A stretch of 64,000 nt of DNA, from NCBI GenBank assembly GCA_009792885.1, contig WMCF01000080.1, forward strand, positions 2,952,785 through 3,016,784, in the 5' to 3' direction. How positions within the stretch are numbered: the first letter of the stretch is position 1; each line of letters starts with the position of its first letter. The translations under genes and the position numbers were made by a program. This stretch comes from Eremophila alpestris peregrina (Eukaryota > Chordata > Aves > Passeriformes > Alaudidae). The notes below the pieces were generated by a model. That model did no database searches, was not told the origin of the DNA, and saw only the letters and a list, made by a program, of their open reading frames with translations. Of the stretch, positions 42,201-54,200 are shown in pieces.

Positions 42201-45200
42201 TAGGAATACTTTACTCTTTGCAAATTATACTCACAACAATTTTTAAAACAAAATACTCCGTATTTCTAATTTCAAGCCCAACTAAGCATGGAACAAAATC
42301 AACATGCATTCTACACAAAACTGAGACACGTCACATGAAAAAACATTAAGGTCAGAAATATTTGGCAATATCAGGCATTTGAAGCCATGTTTAGTCCAAT
42401 ACTTCATCTGTTTCAGCAACTCATCCAACAGTAAGAATTTTTATATTACTTGAGTTCATGTAATTCATATCTTTATCCAATATTATTTCTTTCATCTCAG
42501 GAAAAATGCTGATATATTACCTACATAGCAATTATTTCAAATTCTCTGAAAGGTTCATACAAGCGGAAATATGCATTTTTGCACGAAGACACCATGAAAC
42601 TTTTAGCTAGATCTCTTTATGGTAGCATTTCAATTAATTTTCTCCCTGTATTTAGCTTCCCAAACTTCATTTTTTAGGGTTCTTATACATAATGTTTGTA
42701 TTTACATGAAATGGTAAAATTAGACTTCATAATTACTACCTTCCCATCAAAGTTTTAATCTAAAGACTTGCCCCAAACTGCACCAAATTTTCATTTACTA
42801 CAGAACACCAGCACAGTCACCACCTCTGATGGCACTGCTGTATTTAAAGAGAGTAAATCTTGAATCCTAAGCTTCACATACACCTATTTTGAACTTACTA
42901 CATAAAGACTTAAACAACTTATAATGTTTAACACTTGTTTTCTTGCAAAACAAAGATGGGTAAGAAAACAGAAGAAATTACTAGATAGTTGTCTGTCAGT
43001 CAACATAGTAACTCTTTTAGGGGAAGGCAGCAGCATAAAACTGACAGTGCCTTTTTTAACCCTGGCTATAGTGAACTGAGGATTTTCTTCCTAGAGAACA
43101 AGCTACTTCCAAGGCCATTCAGACTTGTGAACAGTTTCTAAACAATCACACAGATGCACATGATAAACACAAACCATATATTTTCCATATAATGGAAAAC
43201 AAATTATCACCATGTTTGAATGAAGCCAATGTGACTTTCAGACTTCAGCAAGCAATACTCAAAGCAATATAATTTGCAATATTCCTACTAAAAAAAAAGT
43301 TAATGTTTCAAAATTATGCAATCACTTGTTTCCATCTCTCATGAAAAAAAAATACTTTGCATAAAGCAGATGACCTCAAAACATACTCAAATTAATCTGA
43401 ATTCACGGAACTTAGTGTGTATGTTATTGCTAAACTTCTTAAATGAAGGAATTAATCAATGGATGTTAAGAATGAGGATCTATGCATGACATTCCATTAG
43501 AATGATACGTGACTCAAGACTCACTTTTATCAAGGCTTTTTAAGGCTACCTATACAATACAGTATTCACTGTCAGAAAGACAGCTACTCTTCCAGGCTTA
43601 AACTGCACTCCTTAGTAAGGTTTTTGAGTAGCAGCCAAAGTGACAACCTCTGAGATGCACTAAAGACTAGAATTATGAATTCATATTACAGTTAAATAAC
43701 ACTTACCAAAATCATAACCGTCTGGAATCACATTGTGGCTGGCAACCCCCTGTTTTAAGTTAACCTACACACACACAATACAGTTAAAAGGAAATTGCAT
43801 TTCTATTTCCAGATAAAGCTTTAAAAGTACAAAATGTTAGCATTTTTACATAGTTCTCAGAAAATCCCTCTGACCCAATGTAAAATTCAAAATACTCATC
43901 TATGCTTCAAACAGAACGATATGTCTATCTTTAGCTAATAAAAAATCACTGAAGAGTGCTAAGACAACCATCAATTGTCTAAATTCTGTTAATGGCAGAA
44001 GACTGGTTTATTTAACTTTCTGAGATGGGTGTTACACTTCCACCACATTAAAGCCTTAACATGTACTATTTTTTCCTAAGAATGCCTTTAGTTACAAACA
44101 ATTCCCCCCGGACACTGACATAAAAAGAAGCAGGCCTGAATGTGAAGCATATTCTTTGCTATCCAGTTTCGGCTAGAAGGCTAGATACACTATCTGATGC
44201 TTTACTTACCAATGATTCATCACAACCACCATGGTAGAACATCTCTGATTTCACATTCCAATAAGCAAAAAGGTTATCCAGTCGCACGAGCTGAAAATAC
44301 AACAGAACATATGTATTAGTATTTACAAATTTTAGATTAATAATTTGGATTTCACAAAGTATGGATGAATAAAAATATTCAGAATGTTACTTTTGCTATA
44401 GAGCCTATACAGTTACATGTTTTCTTGATCTTACTTTCCGTGGAAGAAACTCTAATGCAGCTTGTTTTATTAGGAATTCTTTCTTTAACATACAGTTTAT
44501 ACTGTACCTTGTGGAACAACTTGGCAGTTTCATCATGTAAACATGGATTCCAATTCTTATCTGAGGTCTGAAATGAGAATTATACAAAAATACTCCAATA
44601 TCTATAATTCATCAACATGTTATAACTGAAACAAAATACAAAAAAAAGAAAGGAACATAATCATAATTAAATACCATGGAAAATAATGAGATACAATATT
44701 CTGATTTAAGATGATCAATCTATTACTTTAAGTGAAAACTTGAAAAGGCTTCTCCCCCAAAAAATATGTACATGTATGTACATCAACAGACTGCACACAA
44801 CAGCCAAAGAGACTGTAAGATTCTGTTTTCAATACTGCAAACTCTTTCCTTTTACACCAACAGTATTTTTAGGCAGGCTCTTTGGACAGACATAAACAAG
44901 GGATTGAATTATTTTATAATCCCAGAAGCAATTCCTTTTAATTTGAGCCTAAAGAAGACCCTTTAATGTGCTAGGAGCAAGCATTCACAAAACCACCATT
45001 ACTTTCAAGAAAGTAACATTTACTCAAGACATATTTTCTTTAAGGCTAGCAGTCACACAGCAAAAACTACTGAATCAGAGCAACTCAGCCCAATCAGCAT
45101 ACTGCTCCTACTACACAGTCTTCCAGTAAAAAAACATTCATACCATCTGCAATTACTACTCTTAACACCTTAAAGTGCAGTTCACAGATGAAAAAAAAAA

Positions 45201-48200
45201 ACCACACTAGCTCCAGATGAAAAAAATATGTCATTTTTTTTCTTTTCCCTTTTTTTTTTTCTTTTCCACTGCCCCCTGTTATCAGGTAGTAGCTTCCTGT
45301 CTTGGAGCTCAAGTCAGTTTCAGTAAAATATTCGGAATGAACAACCCAAATCCAGCCCAAACAGCAAAGTGTATTAGAAACCACAAAGTACAGCAGGCAA
45401 AAGAATATGAATTTCTTCCTAAAGATCTACTTAAAGCTATAATTTTATCTTTAATGGCACACCCACTGCAGTACTTACACTGAATTTGATAAACCAAGCA
45501 GTTACCATAGTGCATTGCTGATGATTATAGATCTACTTTCCAGTATGATACCAGAAAGCACAACACACAAAAGTACAATTTCACGTATTGGCATATATTA
45601 ACATGTTTTTCAGATAAAAGATGAGAAATAAGATTACCTGCAAACTTAAATTTTGAAGTGAAATCCCAAATGACAAGGGGTTATCACGATTTGTGATCTA
45701 ACAGAACACAGGAGAAGACAAAAAAGAATTATTTCATACTCTATAAGCATATATTCCGCTAAGAATAGAAGTATTTTTTCGTCCAAGCATTTTTCAGTTT
45801 GTTTGGTTTTTTTAAACAAGATTAAGAAAATTCCCCAACTTTACTAGTATTCTCTTAGCATGAAAAGCAACTAGAAGACATCAGACAGGTTCCCAATTTC
45901 ATGCTACAGTGCACAACCCCTTATGCTAGGATATACAAAAGTACTTACATCATCTTCATAGCGAATATGGATGTTGGAAATTTTCAGCTGAAGATTTTTG
46001 ATGACCTGAGTAACTAGCTTTTCTACGAAAGTATCTTGTTTCTCTTCTTTTACTTTATCTATATTAAAGGAAAACAAATTATTATTTTTGTTTACATTTT
46101 AATATTTTTTTTTAAATTAGACAAACAACAACATAATAAATTTACCATAAGTGTTTGAATTTTCTATTACATTGTACTCCAGTGGTATAAAAATATGTTT
46201 GCTCTGTACAACATTTATATTGTCAGACTAGAGGGTTTCCTAATTTTACTACCTGCTGAGTGAAGAACCAGGTAGCTCAAAAGTATGACCAGTACTTCAA
46301 GTGAACAAAACATTATTTCTTGGAAGTACCAGAAGCTGAATTTAAAGATAAGACTTATCATGTATCCAAAAACAGATTGAAGCAAACCTTTAAAGAGCTG
46401 TATTGATAAAAATGCTTTGATATTAGAAATAAACTGCTTTTTACAAAAAGAGGAAATAAAAGGTCAGGCAAGATACATGATACAAAAGCAATATTTCAAA
46501 AGCCTAATTATATCAGATCACATCAATGCTCAAATCTTTTTGTTTTCAGAATGCTGGTTCTGCAATACTGATGGCAATTATACCTAAAAAAACATAACTA
46601 ATAGGTTTTTAAGTCACAAGGAAAAAACAATGATCCAGAACACTTTGACAAAGTCTGCATCTTTCTGGAATAAAATAAAGAAAGAAGCAGCATCACTTGC
46701 ATTAGTTTTTCCCACTCTTACCTTGGTCAGCTATCTTCTGCTTTGCTTCTTCTATTCTCTGCAATTCCCTTTGTCTTGCTTCCAAGAACTGCCTGGCTTC
46801 TTTTTCAGCATCATATTTTATGCCTAAACACATAATGTAAAAAAGTGTTATGCCAAAAAACCTTATATATTTTTCAAAGATACTGTTTCAAAATTTTTAC
46901 ATTTTTGTAACACTTATGTAACAGCAAAAAAAAATACGTGATGAAATGTAAATTACTGAAAGACTTCCACAGCATTATTTAATTGTAATTGCTAGAAGTA
47001 TCTACTAGGAATAAAGCTCATTAAAATAGTACCAACTCATTCCAGATAATTCTGAAATCCCACCAACCTATAATCACTTCTTCCAATACATTAACTTACT
47101 GGCTGTGGGCACAATAAGCAAATAAACTCCATCAAGGACTGCCTCAACAGGTTGAGTATATAGGTTTTGCCATGGAATCTGTAGGTTAAGTTGACCTACA
47201 AACACAAAAGAAAAAGGTTGAAGTATACAGTTAAATAGTTGACCAGAAAAGAAATGCAAAGACTATTGATATTAAACACAAAATCTCTTAAAAATTATTA
47301 TACTGGACAGAAAATACCTCAGTGAACCTGAGGCAAAAGATGCCTCAGTTGGACTGTGTTTTCTTACAGAATACACAAACAATACGAGAAGTTTCTCCAC
47401 AAGCAGAACTATGAAGTCTACAGTCTTTCCTTATTTCCTTAAATTCCAATCCTCTTTTTTTAACAGCAAAGTCTCCCTTCCTGAAAGTCCTCTGCAGCAT
47501 TCTCAGAAACAAGAAAAGCACATGGACAGCTCATATATCATCAGTCAGCTAAATACTGGGTTTTGTGAACACAGGGATTATGAGGTTACAGTGTCTCTCC
47601 CTCTTCACCCAAGAGCAAATTTTAATGAAATATTAGATCAGTCACAGAAAATACATTATTCCAAGGTCAATTTAAAGGAAACGTAATTGCTTTAGACTTA
47701 GTTTACTTTAAGAAACCACTAACTTTTACAAGACCATCGACTTGCAATTTTTATTTTAGCAAAAACAAGGAAAGAAGGAGATGAAAAGGCAAATGAAAGG
47801 TAAAAATCAGTTGTAGATTCTTGTTAAGACAAGGAATGAGATCCAGTCCTGCCCAACTGCTCATCTTTGCTATGTTGAGGTATTCTCTCATTAATATTTA
47901 GGTGATTGAACAAGACTCCTATCAAAAGGAGCTTCTTCACAAAGTTTGTTTTCAGAAGAGACAAACTTCAGATTATACAAAGTATATAAATCAATGAACA
48001 TATGGAGATTACTTCCTTAGGATGCCTAAAGTCATTTGCAAGGTCAGATAGTATGTTTAGAAACTCCTGCATGTGTACAAGATAAAATGCAACTTACTAA
48101 TATGTCCTGCTTTAACTTTAAATGGCACATCCAAATGACTCTGAAAAAAAGAGATTTAGAATATTTAAGTTCAATTCAGCAACTTGTGAAATCTTCCAGT

Positions 48201-51200
48201 GCAGAAAAAGATACCATGATAACCTTAACAAACTTACCTGTCAACCACAGGGAAAAAAAATCAGTATAATGGATAAGCAAGCATTTGGTTATGCAATGTT
48301 AGGCTAAATACACTCCCAAAAACAAAGTCCTAGCTTCATGAGCTATAGAAAAAGAAAAAAAAAGGTCTTTCAGTATTGCTTTTGACCTAAGCACATTCTT
48401 TCAGCAATTGTTGAGAGTTTTCTTGGGGGAAAAATATAATATATACACTTTCCCCTTTAAATTTAATCTCAAATTAATCAGATAATCTATACAGGTGCAG
48501 AAAAAATGAATCAGTAAGCCTCCACTTAAAAGAAAACGTATCCTAAAATAAGAACTAAGAAATGCACACTAAACCCAAAACATAACTCAGGAATCATTTT
48601 TGCAAGTATTATTGTTATTTTCACTAACTTACCAGTGCATTTTCTTTTATTTCCAGATTCTTCAGTGCTACAGCTCCTAAAAGAAAAGAATCCAACAAGT
48701 GAAACTGGAATAAGCAAAGCAGTAATGGTACACATTGCAAGTCCCGAAGTCTGGATCAGTGAGTTACAGAAGCCTAGAAGATAAGGGGCCTAATTTAAAT
48801 GTTTCAAACACCAGTGGAGGACAGCAGTGGAGTCAACCAAGATTTATTGGTAAGAACACAGCCCAAGAAAGAATGGGATGTGGCAAGAAAAGGTGGCCAT
48901 ACAGACATAAGTCAAAACTCTTCTTGGACAAAACCTATGTTCTGACTCCTGAAGCAGAGCATAAGCAAAGGAATGAGATCAATAAGCAGGCATGGACTGT
49001 CAGCCTAAGGTAAATCCAGTATGGAGGGATCAAGACCTCCAGAGTCCCCCTCTGACCCACTTCCAGAAAGGTCTAGAAGAATGAACTGCAGATAATAACT
49101 CATTTGCATAGTAAAAAGTAAATTAGCTCCATGGCACAGAAACCTTAGCTGTATAAAGGTACCCACATCAAACCTGGGCCCACATGTGTCCCAGAACCCT
49201 GGACACTCCATCATCAGCTGCACTGACACTGGAATCAGAACTGCCCATCTTTCCTCCTTTCTTTCTCTGCACTTTAATCTCTGCCTCTCTCTCTCTTCTC
49301 TTTCACCCTTCCCCTATCCAAGATCTACCACCATGTGTTTATACTATTAGGGCCTAATTTACACTGATTTCCACACTGTGTATATAATTTAATAATAAAA
49401 CTTCGTAAGTTTTTACAGGCACACTGACTTTTGTTGTTCCTTTTTGATCACACGTACCTTCAAATTTTGGGTGCTCCCTTCATAGTGGGACACCCCCATG
49501 GTCCATGATCTGTGGTTCCCAAAACTTTTACTGTGGAAGAGATCCACTGCCTACCCATCATATATTCATGAAAGGATTAAGACTATGAAAGATGATTAAT
49601 CATTCTACAAAATAATGTCTGAGATTGTCTCTTGCATGTCCATGAAAAAATAACCTAAAATTATTCAGAGTAAAAGTGGTGGAAATCCCTGTCTCAGCTT
49701 TGTAAGGACCCATTTTGAAATCAAGTTAGCTTCTTCTTCCTCAACCATCTGTTTCTTAAGCTTGTAGAAATCTAGCAACAGTAAATGTGAATGGAATTTT
49801 AGCCCTCAAAGGATCTTATTCTTGTCAGTTTTATTTAAAGGATTACAAAAATTCACAGGAAGTATTTCAGTAAGCTAAGTTTTAAGGAGAGAAACTCAGT
49901 ATACTGTGAACAAAGAAAATTTGAATTGCAAGATCAGTTTTACAATATACTTCACATCAAACACTTGCCATAACAAAAGGAATACTGGGACCACAAAACT
50001 CATAACTTAAACATGCACGAAGTCCAAACCAATGTCTTCTGAAAAATCTAGAAGAAGAATGGAGCTTCTGTGATGGTTACTTTCAAATTAGTTGTATAGC
50101 ATTAATACATGCATATGGAACAGACACCTGATACAGCTGAGCAGGGGCATAAATGAGATTCCAGAAACCAGAAGCAGATTACAGGCCTGGAAAGAAATAC
50201 AACTTGAGGTTGCAAATGAAGATTTAATTGACCCAAAAGTGCTTTTCTTTCATGATGCACGTTAGAAATAGCAAAATGTATGGGGAAATGGGAGCTCTAA
50301 TTGTAAGAATATTCTTGCAGTTAATTAGAGGTAAATGGCAATAAACAACTGTTCAAAGTACCACCAATTTGGGAAATTGGACCCAAATGTCAAAAGAAGA
50401 ATTGGCTCAAGTTGTTGAACTGATATGGAAGAGCTGATCAGGTAAACTAAGCCATCCATCTCACAGCACTCACAAAATACTATGAAGTTTTTAATGTTTT
50501 AATTTGTTCATTGCAACAATTTATAATCACTTTCCAGTAGAAGTCTATAATTTGACATGTGCTAACATCACCCTCTCCAGAGAAGTACTACATGCAGAAG
50601 GATGTGTTTTGATAGCTGATGACACTGCTGTTAAGACTTAAAATACAAACACGTTGCCAGGAACAACAGAAAAGGGAGAAAAAATATATATACACCATTG
50701 GTTCTATTCCATTCTAAATTTATTCCCTCGTAAAACTTACTCTGCAGAGACCATTTTAACACTTAAAAAACCGTTTTGCTTCTTCAAGAAGGTATCACTA
50801 ATTGTAACTGTATTCAGAACAAGTAATTCTAATGGTATCCAGAGCAAAGGTTCAGGTTGGTAACCAAGTTACCAGGCATGAGGTGCAATTTCTGCAGGTC
50901 AGTTGAGCCCTGTTGAAAACATTCACAAGGAAACTGTAAGACTACGTGACACATGAAGCAGTTTAGCTGGGTTGAGTTTCTTCACTTTCACTGACCGCTA
51001 TGTAAACATTGCCTCTCATTCATCAAGAGCCTGAGGCACGCCACAGCCCCACAGAGGTGCAGTAACTCCAGCTACAAGAATCTGCCAGCCCAGGTGTTTC
51101 CAAAAACAAAGCACTGCAAAGTGAGTAAGGATTACCTCAAGCATTTACAAACAACATGTTGTGATGGCAGAACTATTCCCATTATACCTGAGCACATCAT

Positions 51201-54200
51201 AATGGCAGACAACAAATACAGAATCAATAATGCTTCAAACAGGAAGACTTTGAAATTTCTACATTAAATGATGAGATTTGGAAGTGGGGTGCATAATTCT
51301 TCACTGTTTTGGCTTATGATTTTACAATTTGAAAAAATCACTTATGATTTTACAATTAAAAGGTTTAATTTTGCAATTAAAGAGTTTTAGTTATGAATCA
51401 CTAGAATACACATTGGTAGAACTCCAGGCACCAGAATTTTATAAAGTATAAAATTAGTGAAACATGCTTACTAAAATATAACAGTTTACTTACAAAAACC
51501 CTGATATGGTCTGATCACAGCAAATGGACCATCAAAGCACACAAAAGACTGCTGAAGAGGCACTAGGTTTTCTGTATTGATGTAACTTTTCTCCTATACT
51601 TGAGAGAGAGCCCAAGAGACTGACTAAACATTCCTGCAGTAAACAGGAAATACTTCCAAAGCCACCACACTTGCAAAGCTTGCAACCAACTCCGATGCTC
51701 AGGATTTGAAATGCAGTTATTGAACATGCCAGTATTCTCTTTCATTGCCAAAATTTAGTCTCTACCACATGTAGCCATTTCCCTTGCAATGAAATGTAGA
51801 TCTAAATGCAACTACACTGAATCCCGACCATTCTGTTGGGGATGGGAGGCAAAAAACCAAAACCCCCACAAACAGAAGCAGGAAAACCAGGGAACAAACC
51901 CTAGTTACAGCACGTAACACAGCTCGTGAATTAGTCTTGGAGTACTGACGGTAGATTTTAATCACAATAATCAGAAAATACATGAAGATTTGATTGTCAG
52001 TTTTGCTGATGGCTGGCTGGGTTTTTTAGCAGGGCTGGTGTTCCCCTGTTGGGAGCAACTGGATGTTTTGATGTCAGAAATGCATCCAATGCATGATTAA
52101 AAATTAGCCTGCTAAGCAACCTTAGAAACTGTATGCACAAGTAGTTGGAGTTGTATAAATATGTGGGTTAAACATGCAGGCTACCAGCCAAAACAATAAT
52201 AAAAGCCAGAACAGTTATAAATATCTATAGCAAAGTCTAGAATTTATTTAGGCTACATTATAACAGAAATTTTTAGTTTTACTAATATCTGTACAATGTG
52301 AATAATTCAACAAAATAGAACAGCTGTCAAAATCCTAGAATAGGTTTATAGTTTTAATTTTAGATCCTCAAAATAACTTCATGAATGTGAGTGCATGAAC
52401 CAACATCTACAACCAAGGATTCAGCTTGCAAAAAGAGATCTCATAAACTATTTCACCTAAGAGGCCAAATTGAAATTTTGTTATGGTTGTAAATAGAAGA
52501 TTAAGGGGGGCGGGGGGAAAGAAATCTAATCTGCACGAAAATTCTGTACATTTTACCTAATTAATCACTCTCTGCTGTCTTGTAAATAAAGGGCCAGGGG
52601 AAGGAAAGCAGATGAGAGAGAGATGAAAGATCAGAAAATGCATATACCTCAGCTAGTATCTGATCAATACCCAATACTCCTGTTCAAATACTTTAACAAA
52701 ATTTCTGCTTTTTTCCAACAGCGCTGTCAGCTTGTGAACACCTCTGAGCACTTAACACAAACAGCTGCATTTGCTAGTCATTTCCCACTTGTGTTTGTGC
52801 TGTTAATTATTTCTGTTTAGGCATACCCTCTAGAGACAAGCTGTAAGCCTTTGAGGACCAGTGTCTGCCAAATACCTCATCTATTGACATCTATTGTAAA
52901 ATAGGTCACGAAAGACAGCAAAAACTACTAGGCATTATGGATCCCTCAAGTGAATTCAAATTACTATTATGTAAGGGGACGAGGTTGCACCTGCTATACC
53001 TAGACAAGGCAAGGTACACAAAAGTAGTTGTCTTTCACTATAATAATAGCTGTAGAAAAAAAAAAAAAGTGTTTGTGTGCTCTGAAACATGCCAATTATC
53101 TGTCTATATCATCTGACTAACACAGCTGCCCCAAAAAGAGACACCAGCTATTCAAATAAAAAGTTGTGTTAAGTAAGACATGCTTGAGACATGACCTAAT
53201 GAGCAAGTATGCCAAGTCAACTGAGAATTAAGCTTTTTAAAGGGCAGTACAGAGGGTCTGACCAAGACACTGAAAAATTATTTAGACTTAGTCAAAAGAA
53301 AATAACACCATCATGAACTGTAATCAAACAATTGTTTGGTCTCTCAACACTGGAAACCTCATTGGCACTTCACTTCTTGTCAAGGGTAACTTTATACTTC
53401 TCACACTGCTGCAAGTATCTTTTCAGGTATTTTAACTTGACTAGGTCTCTTCAAAAATATCTAACTCACCTAAATACTATCTAACCGGTTTATCTAAACA
53501 AAGGACTTGCACCCTTGTTAACACAGCTCATTGAAACTATCTTTCTTAGTGAATAGCAAACAAAAAGAGGTTAAAAAACCACTGTCCTTCCCAGTCAGCC
53601 ATCCAGTAGCTTTCTCTGATGGCTGCCTAACAGAGTAGTAGTCTTTTACCTTGCTTCATATTAATGGAGTTCCTTAGGCATATGATTTTCTCCCATTACA
53701 CTTGCTTCTGAGCCTTAGCTTTTCCAGTATTGGCTTTACATGTTCAAATTACCCTTTTTAACTGTGTAGCTTGAGCTACCTTCAACTTTCTGCACTGCCT
53801 TGTATATTTCAGGTCATTCAGTTCTTGCAACATTCTCAGCTATGAGTGTTTTCATATATAACATCTTTTTTCAATACTGAGACACTCTACATTTTCACCC
53901 TTCAATCTGAGGGCTTTTTAACAAAAAAAAAAAAAAAATCCAAGCATTTCTGTAATTATTGATGTGTTCGTGTATTTTCTGGAGCAGCGTCATCACACAA
54001 CTTTACTACACAGATTGAATACAGAATAGCTTTAATGCTGCATGATGAATTCTCTCATTTATCAAAACCAAGATTAATATTAAGCATGCTCATTAAAAAG
54101 TCATTAATAAAGCTCTCAATTTACAGAACCTGAAACCATGTAAAATTAGGTTTAATACATATATTCAGTCTACGAACAGGTTCCCAGCTTTAATTTAAAC

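Larger units (their letters stand above)
40696..48632 (-). other. VPS13A introns 2-12 (exons 3-12 lie inside)
   Basis: AT-rich introns with homopolymer tracts such as the pyrimidine run near 45,232-45,270. The 1.9-kb intron 10 (41,821-43,706) has no recognised element. Confidence 0.7.

Noticed and set aside
45231..45270. Long pyrimidine tract on the plus strand
   Set aside because: On the transcribed strand it is purine-rich and far from any splice site; simple low-complexity sequence.
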